Source of the DNA: an uncultured Bacilli bacterium | GTDB taxonomy: Bacteria; Bacillota_I; Bacilli_A; RF39; UBA660 | Assembly: GCA_910587725.1 (NCBI GenBank) | Contig: CAJUNG010000007.1 | Location: 1-46,243 of the forward strand | Length of the DNA stretch: 46,243 nt | Direction: 5' to 3' | Shown here: piece by piece, positions 31,690-40,448 of the stretch | Numbering within the stretch: position 1 is the stretch's first letter | Layout of the letters: each line of letters opens with the position of its first letter | Translations under genes and position numbers: made by a program | The notes under the pieces: generated by a model | The model's input: only the letters and a program-made list of their open reading frames with translations | Told to the model about the DNA's origin: nothing | Databases searched by the model: none

Positions 31690-31988
31690 TGACTTTTTGG
31701 ATTTATATTCAGATTTTCGTCATGATTTTCCTTAGTGATGAAATTCATTATTATCATGTTCTTTTTCTTTCAAGGTTATTCTTACCGATACTAATTATCT
31801 TAAAGTCATTACTTTTCTTCTTATTTTTTCGTTTTTCAATACAGATTTTTAATATGATTAGATATAAGATTTATTTCATTGTCTTTTTATCTATTAATAT
31901 CCTATATTTTCTCCTAATCTTCAGTAAGAATCATTCATTTTCTTATATAGATTATATCAGTTTTTGGCTAAATTCATTTGTTTGATTA
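31690..31988. other. Gene-free AT-rich interval
   Basis: About 300 bp between the AAA+ operon promoter and the nrtR terminator. A plus-strand frame across it encodes only hydrophobic low-complexity sequence, has no ribosome site, and begins inside the opposite promoter. I see nothing else. Confidence 0.6.
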
Positions 31989-32034
31989 CAAAATAAAAAA
32001 ACTGTATTTTATTTTGAAACAGTCTTTTATTTTG
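31989..32034 (-). terminator. Terminator after nrtR
   Basis: A 10-bp outer stem (CAAAATAAAA with TTTTATTTTG) and an inner ACTGT/ACAGT stem form a long hairpin that overlaps the stop codon of nrtR. The descending arm is T-rich. Confidence 0.75.
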
Positions 32035-32860
32035 ATTGATTTCTATTTTTATAGCGAAACATTGCAGAAGGTCGATGTCCTCCACCGGTTTTCATCTGGG
32101 AAGTTTTTTCAACCTTTTTTTCGATAATTCTTCGAAATGCTGGGTCTAACAATTTTTTTCCTAAAATGACTTCATAGACTTGTTGAAGTTCCCCGAGAGT
32201 AAATAATTCAGGCATCATATTAAATACAACATCGGTATATTCTAATTTGTTTTTTAACCGTTCTAATCCGGATAAAATCACAATATCATGGTCAAACGCG
32301 AGGTCATTATTTTTTAATGTATTAAATTGATACCGGTCTGTTGTAGGCTCTTTTAGCACTTTCTTTATTTTTAAATGAATCACGGTTACTCCATTGTCTA
32401 GAGTGATGTCGACAATATTATCTTCTTCTAATAGAGTGAGGTCAAACCATGATGCCTCTTCGCTTAAATTTCTTGTCAGTTTATTTTTATCGACTAAAGC
32501 TAAAAAGGAAGTAGAAACAACGCGCATTCTAGGGTCTCTTTCGACTCTATCAAAAGTGTATAATTGCTCTAAATAAATATCTTTTAGGTTCGTCTCTTGA
32601 TGCAAAATTCTTTGCGCACACTGCTCTAAGGTTTCCTTCTTAACGTCTAAGAATCCTCCCGGCAAACACCATTTATCTTTATAAGGATAATTTTTTCTTT
32701 TGACCAATAAAACACTCATTTTTTTATTGCTCGTTTTACGGTAATTACTAACCTCTTCATCGGATACACTAACGATTAAAACATCAGAAGTCATCGATAA
32801 TTGTGCAAAGTCATTGGGATTATAATGTTTTAAAAATTCTTCTTCACTCGTATAATTCAT
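32027..32860 (-). CDS. nrtR: NrtR-family NAD regulator (Nudix-related repressor)
   Basis: The 277-residue product has an N-terminal Nudix-like domain and a C-terminal winged helix (about 200-277, with FTLGELQQVYEVIL and LDPAFRRII). The Nudix box is degenerate: PGGFLDVKKETLEQCAQRIL and HQETNL, with Ile for the second Glu of REUXEE and Asn for Gly. This fits the NrtR family, which binds ADP-ribose rather than hydrolysing it and represses NAD genes. It sits beside a full NAD salvage cluster. ATG 32860 follows GGTGA; the longer GTG start at 32878 has no site. A TATGAT -10 with TG extension near 32895 may give it its own transcript. Confidence 0.88.
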   Translation of the reverse strand: MNYTSEEEFLKHYNPNDFAQLSMTSDVLIVSVSDEEVSNYRKTSNKKMSVLLVKRKNYPYKDKWCLPGGFLDVKKETLEQCAQRILHQETNLKDIYLEQLYTFDRVERDPRMRVVSTSFLALVDKNKLTRNLSEEASWFDLTLLEEDNIVDITLDNGVTVIHLKIKKVLKEPTTDRYQFNTLKNNDLAFDHDIVILSGLERLKNKLEYTDVVFNMMPELFTLGELQQVYEVILGKKLLDPAFRRIIEKKVEKTSQMKTGGGHRPSAMFRYKNRNQSK

Positions 32861-32933
32861 GAAATTCACCACTTTCACCTGTTTTCTTCACTTATCATAC
32901 CATAAAAATTTAAAAATGAATATCTCTGAGCAA

Positions 32934-33419
32934 TCATTTTTCCGATTTCATTAGAATCCGTGTTAATTCTTCTGTAATTCTTTTAACCACTTCCTCTTTG
33001 TTTTTGTGTCTCGTTTTGTCTTTTTCTGATTCTATCTTAAAGGTATGATAAATGTCTTTTTCTCTTTCATAAATACTAAAGAAGATTTCGTTATCTTTTC
33101 CTTCTTGATTATTCTTGTCCTTTCGATTGATTTTTCCGGTTACCCCAATACCAAAGTCACTATTTGCAAATACAGAAATACTTTTACTCATTTCTTTTGC
33201 GACTTCTTCACTGTAAACACTATATTTTTCAATCGTCTCTTTCTTTACACCCATCTTGATTTTATAGTCATTACTATAAGTTACTGCACTAAATGATAAA
33301 ACTTCTCCTGCCCCTTCAACATCGGTAATCGTACTAGCAACAAGTCCTCCTGTACAAGACTCCATCGTGGCAATGTGTTGATTTTTCTTTTCTAGTAAAT
33401 TTACTATATTTTTCATCAT
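32934..33419 (-). CDS. pncC: Nicotinamide-nucleotide amidase (CinA C-terminal type)
   Basis: PncC deamidates NMN to nicotinate mononucleotide and recycles pyridine nucleotides. The 161-residue protein carries the CinA C-terminal pattern TMESCTGGLVAS, FSAVTYSNDYKIKMGV and SVYSEEVAKEMS. The usual GIAGP segment is replaced by GVTGKINR, a mild deviation. The start ATG 33419 follows AAAGGAAAG; the frame extends to 33440 without a site. It fits the NAD cluster. Confidence 0.88.
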   Translation of the reverse strand: MMKNIVNLLEKKNQHIATMESCTGGLVASTITDVEGAGEVLSFSAVTYSNDYKIKMGVKKETIEKYSVYSEEVAKEMSKSISVFANSDFGIGVTGKINRKDKNNQEGKDNEIFFSIYEREKDIYHTFKIESEKDKTRHKNKEEVVKRITEELTRILMKSEK

Positions 33420-33440
33420 TATCTTTCCTTTCGACTTCAT

Positions 33441-34247
33441 TTAAGTTAAAAACTTTTCTTTGATGATATGGAAAAAATTCGTTTGATTTCTTTTTAAACG
33501 ATGAATTTTTTTCTCCGATAGTTTTACTTCTATTTTTTCTACACTTTGATGATGATAATTAATTCCATCTACAGTAAGAATCAGTTTTTGATTTTCTGGA
33601 TAAATGGTAATTTTCCTATTCTCTTTTAAAATGATTGAATTTAACAGGGTACGATATTTTTTATTATTTAATGGTGCAATCGGAGTAATTTGCATCGTCG
33701 CTATGGCATTATCGACAATACTTCCTCCAAAGCTTAGATTATAAGCAGTCGAACCAAAAGAAGAAGAAATTAAGACTCCATCTCCTAAGAGGTATTCCAA
33801 AAGTACATCATCGATGAAAACTTGCATTTTTAAAGTATTTAGATTTTCATCTCTTACGACGATTTCGTTTAAAGCATGATATTTTTCCTGTTTTCCTCCA
33901 GTAAAAATGGTCGTTTCTAACACCCTTACTTCTTCGACTTGAAATCTTCCTTTTTGGATTTCTTCTAAAAGTAGTTCGATTTCTTCTGCTTCTGCTTCAC
34001 TACTAAATCCTAACGTTCCCGCATTCACTCCAACAAATAAAGCTTGTTCATCAAAGTGAGTATTTCTCACCATTTTCAAGAAGGTTCCATCTCCTCCTAA
34101 AGCCATATTTAAATCTATTTTACCATCTTCTTTAGCACATGTCATATCATATGTTTTAAATAATAATTTTACTTTTTCTTCTAACTTCCTCGATTTCTCA
34201 CTACCACTAGCGACAAGATAAACTTCTAAAGTTTTTTTTACGTCCAT
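33441..34247 (-). CDS. nadK: NAD kinase
   Basis: It phosphorylates NAD to NADP. The 268-residue protein has the NAD kinase motif GGDGTFLKMVR (about 51-61), the conserved NE in LNEIVVRD, and the glycine-rich segment GDGVLISSSFGSTAYNLSFGG. The gene lies 8 bases behind nadD in the same orientation. Confidence 0.95.
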   Translation of the reverse strand: MDVKKTLEVYLVASGSEKSRKLEEKVKLLFKTYDMTCAKEDGKIDLNMALGGDGTFLKMVRNTHFDEQALFVGVNAGTLGFSSEAEAEEIELLLEEIQKGRFQVEEVRVLETTIFTGGKQEKYHALNEIVVRDENLNTLKMQVFIDDVLLEYLLGDGVLISSSFGSTAYNLSFGGSIVDNAIATMQITPIAPLNNKKYRTLLNSIILKENRKITIYPENQKLILTVDGINYHHQSVEKIEVKLSEKKIHRLKRNQTNFFHIIKEKFLT

Positions 34248-34255
34248 CTTTTTGA

Positions 34256-34849
34256 TTAACTACTTTCTTTTTCATAGAGGTGATGCTTTAATATATAATT
34301 TAATACTTCACTATCTAGGAATCGATTCAATTGTTCTATCTCTTGTTCTTCCACTAGTTTTCGAATTTTAGAAGAGGAAAGATTTTCATTTTTTATCTTA
34401 GCAATTTGGATTTCTTTGGCTTTTATTTGATACTTTTCTATCTCTTTCGTCATGTCTTCGTCTCCTCGTCGAATTACGATAAGTCCATAGTTTTTTAGAA
34501 TTTCCTCTTCCTTTTTCCAAGTGCTTAATTCTTTTAAGTTATCGGCACCTAAAATAAAGTAAATGGTGTCTTTAGGATATTTTTGTTGGAAGTGAAAAAG
34601 GGTTTGATAAGTATAACTTTTCTTCTGACATTCATAATCATCGACAAAGATACGGTTATCGTTTTTGACCATTTTTTCTAACATTTCTAATCGGAAGATA
34701 GCATCAATTAAATCTTTTTTGGGATAAGAATTTCCCGTAGGAACAAGGATGACTTTATCTAAGACATGACTTTGAAGTAATTCTTGCGCAATTTTTTTGT
34801 GCATCTCGTGAGGAGGATTGAAAGAACCACCAAAAATTCCTATTTTCAT
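34256..34849 (-). CDS. nadD: Nicotinate-nucleotide adenylyltransferase
   Basis: It adenylates nicotinate mononucleotide to form deamido-NAD. The 197-residue protein has the nucleotidyltransferase motif GGSFNPPHEMH at the N-terminus, the ILGADNL segment, and SSSKIR near residue 158 (the family ISSTxIR). It overlaps nadE by ATGA. Confidence 0.96.
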   Translation of the reverse strand: MKIGIFGGSFNPPHEMHKKIAQELLQSHVLDKVILVPTGNSYPKKDLIDAIFRLEMLEKMVKNDNRIFVDDYECQKKSYTYQTLFHFQQKYPKDTIYFILGADNLKELSTWKKEEEILKNYGLIVIRRGDEDMTKEIEKYQIKAKEIQIAKIKNENLSSSKIRKLVEEQEIEQLNRFLDSEVLNYILKHHLYEKESS

Positions 34850-36795
34850 GAGTTATCCTCCTTTTCTTCTAGTGTTTTTAACCATTCTCTAACATCGACA
34901 TCACTAGACATTCTTAAATCTCCCCTCGGAGATAAACTAACTGTTCCTACTTTTGGTCCATCCGGAACACAATTTCTTTTAAATTGTTGGGTAAAGAATC
35001 GCCATAAAAACTTTGTTAACCAGTGTTTGATTTCTTCTTTCGTAAACTTTCCTCGGAAGGTTTTTTCTGCTAGAACTAGAATCTTTTCAGGAGATGCACC
35101 ATAACGGAAGAAGTGGTATAAAAAAAAGTCATGTAATACATAAGGTCCAATCGTATCTTCTGTCTTTTGTTTTATCTTCCCGTAATCGTCTGGTGGCAAT
35201 AACTCTGGAGAAATTGGTGTCGATAAAATATCTTCTAAAGTTTTCTTAATTTTTGGATTGGATTCAATTTCTTTTTTGTATTCTACTAAGGAACGAACAA
35301 GGGTTTTGGGAATGGATGAATTTACAGCATACATGCTCATGTGGTCACCATTATATGTGCACCATCCGAGGGCAAGTTCTGATAAGTCTCCCGTTCCGAT
35401 GACTAGACCTTCTTCTAAATTGGCAATATCCATTAAGATTTGTGTTCTTTCTCGTGCTTGGGCATTTTCGTAGGTAACACTGCGGTCATTACTTTTTAAT
35501 CCAATTTGTTGATAATGCAGTAAACATGCCTCTTTAATGTCAATTTCTTTTAAGGTTGCCCCATATTCTTTCACTAAATTGCAAGCATTTTCATAAGTTC
35601 TTCCCGTCGTTCCAAATCCTGGCATCGTTACAGCGATAATATTTTTTAAATCGAATCCTAAAGCTTTATAGGCATCGATAATAACTAAAAATGCAAGGGT
35701 TGAATCTAATCCACCAGAAATACCGATAACAACCTTTTGACTATGAGTATGAAGTAGACGCTTTATCAATCCATAGGACTGAATATGAAAGATTTCTTGA
35801 CACCTTTTTTCTCGTGATGCTAAAGACATCGGCACAAATGGATATTCTTTATAGGTTCTACTTAATGATTTTAGATTATCTTTGATTTCGATATTCACGT
35901 AAAGGTAATTTTCTTCTCTTTCTTTTCCTATCTTTCGGTAGTTTGTATTTCGGTAACGATAGTTCATTAATCTCTGTACATCAATTTCTGTATAAATACT
36001 AGAGGTTTCTAAAGAAAACCGTTCATTTTCTTTCAGTAAATTTCCATTTTCATAGATTAGGGCAGAACCGGAAAACACTAAATCAGAAGTCGACTCAAAA
36101 ATTCCACTTGAAGCATAAATATAAGCGGTAATTTCTTTTTGAGAAGTAGTGCTAATTAATTTTTTTCGAAAATCATGTTTTCCGATAATTTCGTTACTTG
36201 CAGAAAGATTAAAAATCATGGTTGCTCCATTTTTCGTATGTTTTACACTTGGTGGTGTAGTTGCCCATAAGTCTTCACAAATTTCAATTCCAAAGCAAAT
36301 TCTTTTATCCGTCTTATCTTGAAATAAGATATTCGTTCCGAACGGGATTTCTTCATCAAAAAGGGAAATCGTTTTCACTTGGTTATCCATTCCTGAATGA
36401 AACCAACGATGTTCATAAAATTCATTGTAGTTTGGGATATAAGATTTCGGTACAATTCCTAAAATTTTTCCCTTTTGGATAACTGCTGCGGTATTATAGA
36501 GTTCACCATCAACTACTAGTGGAAGTCCTACAATTAAGATACTGTTTTGTTTTCTACTGACTTCTTTTATTTTGGCAAGACCTTTTATGCTTGCAGAAAG
36601 TAATGTTTCTTGAAAGAACAAATCTTGTGCAGTATATCCAGTTAGGGATAACTCTGGAGTTAGAATGATACTTACGCCTTCTTTTTCTAGTTGACGAGAC
36701 TTGTTTATTATCTCTTCTACATTTTCCTCGACATTCGTAAGTTTTAGTTTAGGAACAATAGCCCCTACGCGGATAAATCCTAATTTTTTATACAT
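34846..36795 (-). CDS. nadE: Glutamine-dependent NAD+ synthetase
   Basis: It makes NAD from deamido-NAD with glutamine as nitrogen source. The 649-residue protein has an N-terminal nitrilase-type amidase domain with the Glu (TPELSLTGY), Lys (VPKSYIPNYNEFYE) and Cys (GIEICEDLW) triad. The C-terminal synthetase domain carries GISGGLDSTLAFLV and the GTGDLSELALGWCTY segment. It overlaps the upstream Nudix gene by 8 bases and has AGGAGGG as ribosome site. Confidence 0.97.
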   Translation of the reverse strand: MYKKLGFIRVGAIVPKLKLTNVEENVEEIINKSRQLEKEGVSIILTPELSLTGYTAQDLFFQETLLSASIKGLAKIKEVSRKQNSILIVGLPLVVDGELYNTAAVIQKGKILGIVPKSYIPNYNEFYEHRWFHSGMDNQVKTISLFDEEIPFGTNILFQDKTDKRICFGIEICEDLWATTPPSVKHTKNGATMIFNLSASNEIIGKHDFRKKLISTTSQKEITAYIYASSGIFESTSDLVFSGSALIYENGNLLKENERFSLETSSIYTEIDVQRLMNYRYRNTNYRKIGKEREENYLYVNIEIKDNLKSLSRTYKEYPFVPMSLASREKRCQEIFHIQSYGLIKRLLHTHSQKVVIGISGGLDSTLAFLVIIDAYKALGFDLKNIIAVTMPGFGTTGRTYENACNLVKEYGATLKEIDIKEACLLHYQQIGLKSNDRSVTYENAQARERTQILMDIANLEEGLVIGTGDLSELALGWCTYNGDHMSMYAVNSSIPKTLVRSLVEYKKEIESNPKIKKTLEDILSTPISPELLPPDDYGKIKQKTEDTIGPYVLHDFFLYHFFRYGASPEKILVLAEKTFRGKFTKEEIKHWLTKFLWRFFTQQFKRNCVPDGPKVGTVSLSPRGDLRMSSDVDVREWLKTLEEKEDNS

Positions 36796-37414
36796 TGGTT
36801 TCCCTCCTTATACATTTTTGATATTGGTAGGTCGTAATCGTAAGTAAGCTACCGGCATCTTTAATATAGCCAAGTTGCATTAGTTCTAACAACTCTTCGT
36901 AGCTACATTCATAATAATCAATGTATTCATCTTTATCTAAGTGTTGATTTCCAATTTTTTTACAGTCTCTAGCGTAAAAACAAGTAATGAGTGACTCCGC
37001 ACAACCTTGGTCTTGGTAGTAAGAAATTAGCTTTTTTAGTTCTTTGGGCTGATATCCTGTTTCTTCTTCTAATTCACGCTTGGCGGCAGTATAAGCATCT
37101 TCTTCGTTTTCAATGTATCCTGCTGGTAGTTCTACACTTACTTTTTCTTTGGTGAATACTCTAGGTTGAATGGTTAAAATGACATTTCCTTCTTCGGTAA
37201 TCGGCAAAATTACTGTAGCGTTTCCGCTCTTCCCACCTTTCAGTAGTTTATCCCGGAAAAATGTCTTTCCGTTTTCTAAACAACAGCGATATTTTTCGAC
37301 TTGTAAAAATCCTTCGCTTTCTTCTTCCTTTTTTACCATTTCTTCTTTTTCTAACGATACGATGGTTAAGGCTTGAATAGCGTTTTTTAGTTCTTCTAAT
37401 TTTTCTTTTCGCAT
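36788..37414 (-). CDS. Nudix hydrolase, probable ADP-ribose pyrophosphatase
   Basis: The 208-residue product has an intact Nudix box (AGYIENEEDAYTAAK, then RELEEETGY) and a YYQDQGCAESLITCFYAR segment as in ADP-ribose pyrophosphatases. In this setting it may clear ADP-ribose, which is the effector of NrtR, and so link breakdown products to regulation. The substrate is an inference. Confidence 0.88.
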   Translation of the reverse strand: MRKEKLEELKNAIQALTIVSLEKEEMVKKEEESEGFLQVEKYRCCLENGKTFFRDKLLKGGKSGNATVILPITEEGNVILTIQPRVFTKEKVSVELPAGYIENEEDAYTAAKRELEEETGYQPKELKKLISYYQDQGCAESLITCFYARDCKKIGNQHLDKDEYIDYYECSYEELLELMQLGYIKDAGSLLTITTYQYQKCIRRETNV

Positions 37415-37418
37415 AAGT

Positions 37419-38897
37419 CTATCCCCCGATTTTCTTTACCAACATTTTTGTATCACGAATCATTTGGTTTTTGAATTCTATATATGATTTTGTTCCGTCT
37501 ACATAATAATGATGAGGATTAATGGTTCGTTTTACTTCTTCATATAGTGTACCCATTTCTTGTTCACAATATATTGTTTTTTCATCGATTTCTGGGTCAT
37601 CGTATACAAGTTCACCGTGGATAAAGATTGGTCTTTGTAATTCTACAATATCAAAATTGGATACGCTCTTTTGATTTAAATTGTTTTGGGTATCAATAAT
37701 TAGTATATTTTCTTGACTAATTTCTTCATTTTGTCGCATCATCACATCGGCGATGGCATAATGTGTCGTCTTATCATATAAGCGATATAATTTTTTATGG
37801 TCTGGATTAATCACTTTTATCGCATCATTAGAAAGTTTGATTTTAGGTATCCAGATTCCATTTTTTTCAATTGCTACTTCTTTATAGACACAACCCATTC
37901 GCCCATTCGGTTTTGAAATATTGTCTCCGATTCCTAAGCTATCAAAAACGGCACCTTGACGGATTAAGCTTTGAATCGTAACATCTGTCAAACCATTGCT
38001 TAAGCAAATTGTTGCTTGCGGAAATCCAGCGGCATCGAGCATTTTTCTGGCCTCTTTAGAAAGATAAGCCAAATCTCCTGAATCGATTCTAATACCGATA
38101 TGGTCAACTGGTAGGCCTTGTTCTTGAAGATAGCGGAAGGTGGTGATGGCATTAGGGATTCCACTTTTTAGTGTGTCATAAGTGTCCACTAGTAGTGTAC
38201 AGTTATCGGGATATACTCTTGCATAGGCAATAAAGGCATCTAACTCACTATCAAAAGATTCTATCCAACTATGTGCTTGTGTTCCTAGGGCTTTTTTATT
38301 TAACATATGAGCAGCAAAGACATTACTAGTTCCAGAACATCCTGCCATCAGTGCATAAATTGAGGAATCTAGTGAAGCCTCCAAACCATCGGCACGTCTT
38401 GCACCAAATTCCATGACTTTGACATTTTTTGGAGTTGATTCAATAATTCTTCTTGCTCCCGTTGCATGTTCCATAGCACCATTAATCATAGATAGAATCG
38501 AAGTCTCTATAATTTGTGCCTGATTTAGTGGTGCTTTTATCGTCACTAATGGTTCATTAGGAAATACAGGAGTTCCATCAGGAATTGCATAAATGTCTCC
38601 AGTAAATTTGAAGTTTTTTAAGTATTGAATGAATTCCTCTGAATATCCTTTCTTTTTAAAATAATCTAGTTCTCTTTCACCAAAGGATAAATTTTCGATA
38701 TAAGAAATAATTTTATCGACTCCGGCCATTACTGCATAGCCACCCTCATTTGGTATCTTTCTGAAAAAGACATCAAATACAGCCATTTGATTTTCTTTTT
38801 CGTTTTGGAGGTAACCGTTTGCCATACTAAATTCGTATTCATCTGATAATAATGTGTAGTTTCTTGGTAATCTTTCATACCCGTTATATAATTTCAT
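37419..38897 (-). CDS. pncB: Nicotinate phosphoribosyltransferase
   Basis: It makes nicotinate mononucleotide from nicotinate and PRPP. The 492-residue length and the family segments EFGARRADGLEASLDSS, GTQAHSWI, CTLLVDTYDT and GIRIDSGDLAYL (in parts) are clear. The gene is 11 bases behind pncA. Confidence 0.97.
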   Translation of the reverse strand: MKLYNGYERLPRNYTLLSDEYEFSMANGYLQNEKENQMAVFDVFFRKIPNEGGYAVMAGVDKIISYIENLSFGERELDYFKKKGYSEEFIQYLKNFKFTGDIYAIPDGTPVFPNEPLVTIKAPLNQAQIIETSILSMINGAMEHATGARRIIESTPKNVKVMEFGARRADGLEASLDSSIYALMAGCSGTSNVFAAHMLNKKALGTQAHSWIESFDSELDAFIAYARVYPDNCTLLVDTYDTLKSGIPNAITTFRYLQEQGLPVDHIGIRIDSGDLAYLSKEARKMLDAAGFPQATICLSNGLTDVTIQSLIRQGAVFDSLGIGDNISKPNGRMGCVYKEVAIEKNGIWIPKIKLSNDAIKVINPDHKKLYRLYDKTTHYAIADVMMRQNEEISQENILIIDTQNNLNQKSVSNFDIVELQRPIFIHGELVYDDPEIDEKTIYCEQEMGTLYEEVKRTINPHHYYVDGTKSYIEFKNQMIRDTKMLVKKIGG

Positions 38898-38908
38898 TTT
38901 CTTTCTCC

Positions 38909-39535
38909 TTATTTCATTAATATCTTTTCGTGGTCTTCTAATTCTTCCATATTTTCTACTAGAATAATTCCCGCTTGACTCATTAACTTGTATGCCATAT
39001 TGTTATATTCTTCTCTGTGATGACTCGGTGAATCATAGGTCTCTATTCCCTGTTTTACGGCAAATATAGAAACTTCTCGGTTGATTTGATTAAAGTAATT
39101 TTTTAAAGGAATTAGGAAGTTTAAAACACAAATATCTGTGCAACATCCACATCCGACAATTTCTGTTAGATTCGTAAGGTTTTCTAAATCTCTAAGCATC
39201 TCTGGTAAAACAAAAGCACTTGTTGAATTTTTCTCATAGATGATAGCATTCTTTTCATAAGGCATAAGTGCATCGACTAGTTCTGCTTCTTTACTTCCGA
39301 TAAGGCAATGCTCGGGAAAGTTCTTAAATTCTATTGCATTTTTTCTGTGAGTATCTTTGATGAAGCTGACCATTTGATTTTCTTGAATGAATTTTTTGAT
39401 TAATTTCTGTTGTTCTGGTATCGTATCGGCGATTTTTTTATCATGCATAGGACCAATATTTGCGAATCCTTTCACCATGTCGATGACGTACAAGGCTTTT
39501 TTGTACTCTCTTAAGATTTCTTTGTTTGTTTTCAT
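38909..39535 (-). CDS. pncA: Nicotinamidase
   Basis: It hydrolyses nicotinamide to nicotinate, the first step of salvage. The 208-residue cysteine hydrolase shows the triad Asp (VIDMVKGF), Lys (YEKNSTSAF) and Cys (GCCTDICV). ATG 39535 follows AATAGGAGG; a longer frame to 39589 runs into the operator region and was rejected. It is the first gene of the NAD cluster. Confidence 0.96.
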   Translation of the reverse strand: MKTNKEILREYKKALYVIDMVKGFANIGPMHDKKIADTIPEQQKLIKKFIQENQMVSFIKDTHRKNAIEFKNFPEHCLIGSKEAELVDALMPYEKNAIIYEKNSTSAFVLPEMLRDLENLTNLTEIVGCGCCTDICVLNFLIPLKNYFNQINREVSIFAVKQGIETYDSPSHHREEYNNMAYKLMSQAGIILVENMEELEDHEKILMK

Positions 39536-39569
39536 TTTTTTCCTCCTATTCAGGCTTGTTATTTTTTTT

Positions 39570-39677
39570 ATTAATATCAGAAATTGCAAAAAGCATCATT
39601 GCTCTGTTAATATCATTTTGTTAATATCTGAGATTAAAAAATATTTCTTCGCCTGTTAATATCATTATATTAATAAC
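39570..39677. promoter_or_regulatory. Repeated GTTAATATC elements, probable NrtR operators
   Basis: GTTAATATC occurs at 39606-39614, 39620-39628 and 39655-39663, and ATTAATATC at 39570-39578. The 39655 copy forms an inverted repeat with ATATTAATAAC (39667-39677) and covers the -10 hexamer. The position and palindrome suggest a repressor binding region, most likely NrtR. Confidence 0.65.
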
Positions 39678-39692
39678 AAATGGTTTTGTCAA
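39668..39692 (-). promoter_or_regulatory. Promoter of the NAD cluster
   Basis: On the minus strand TTGACA is followed after exactly 17 bp by TATAAT, which sits inside the GTTAATATC inverted repeat. The core spans about 39664-39692. The 5' leader to pncA is roughly 120 nt. Confidence 0.85.
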
Positions 39693-39728
39693 CCTTCTTT
39701 TTAACTTTTTTATAAAAACATTTTATCA

Positions 39729-39760
39729 TCAAAAAAAATTAGAGTGATTATTCTCTAATT
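39729..39760 (-). terminator. Terminator after the unknown two-gene operon
   Basis: AATTAGAG pairs with CTCTAATT (8 bp) and is followed by T8 on the minus strand. Confidence 0.88.
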
Positions 39761-39761
39761 C

Positions 39762-40448
39762 TTACTTCTTTTTCTCTTTAAATTTTCCTCTTTTTCCTTC
39801 TTTAGTCTTTTCCATTTCTTCTGCTTTTGTGGAAACGATAGATACATAAGTGTTTTGAAAGGTCACATCATCTAAAATAATGATTCTCGCATCTAACCCT
39901 TTTCTAAATTCTCGCATTAGTGTTAGTTTCTCATTTCTATCTTTATCTAATATTCCCCCATAGACACCAACGGTAATTACCCCTCCACTAAGATGAATCT
40001 TTTGAAATAGACTTAGCATGCTGCTTTCATAAGGATTTTCGGTCATATATCGTTGATAATTATTCATCATCATTTCTTTATGGTTATGTAGACAGTATAA
40101 GTGTCCTTCTCTTTCTTCTACTAATGCGGTCATAATCATTTGTGATTCATTTTCTAATTCATCTGTATTGATATATGGAGTAACCATACTTGTCTTTGTT
40201 TGTCTAAATACGATAGAATCTAAGGTCCCTTTTCCAATCTCGCAGGTTTCTTTACCTTGATAGCTAATTTTCATCTGTTCTAGGAATTTACGATAGATTC
40301 CCGCCTGACATCTTCTTTCTTTAATAAAGCAGTTAAAATTATCTAGTGATTTCGGTAAAATCACGTTGGTTACTTTCTCACTTTTAGCAGCATGGAACTG
40401 TTGAATTAAGTAAGACAAGTATTCTCTTTCTTTTTCATTGAAATCCAT
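39762..40448 (-). CDS. Unknown soluble protein (228 aa)
   Basis: I do not recognise this family. The product is soluble with mixed helix and strand, a central LYCLHNHKEMMMNNYQRY stretch, a glycine-containing GGVITVGVYGG strand-turn, and a strongly basic tail (KEGKRGKFKEKKK) that may bind nucleic acid. It overlaps the upstream gene by 14 bases, so the two are probably made together. Confidence 0.7.
   Translation of the reverse strand: MDFNEKEREYLSYLIQQFHAAKSEKVTNVILPKSLDNFNCFIKERRCQAGIYRKFLEQMKISYQGKETCEIGKGTLDSIVFRQTKTSMVTPYINTDELENESQMIMTALVEEREGHLYCLHNHKEMMMNNYQRYMTENPYESSMLSLFQKIHLSGGVITVGVYGGILDKDRNEKLTLMREFRKGLDARIIILDDVTFQNTYVSIVSTKAEEMEKTKEGKRGKFKEKKK

Noticed and set aside
31683..31985. 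100-codon plus-strand frame of hydrophobic residues
   Set aside because: No ribosome site, low-complexity AT-driven composition, and it begins within the promoter of the opposite operon.
39570..39680. GTTAATATC repeats as a CRISPR array or replication iterons
   Set aside because: Units are only 9 bp with irregular spacing, and they cluster on a promoter next to a regulator gene, which fits operators better.
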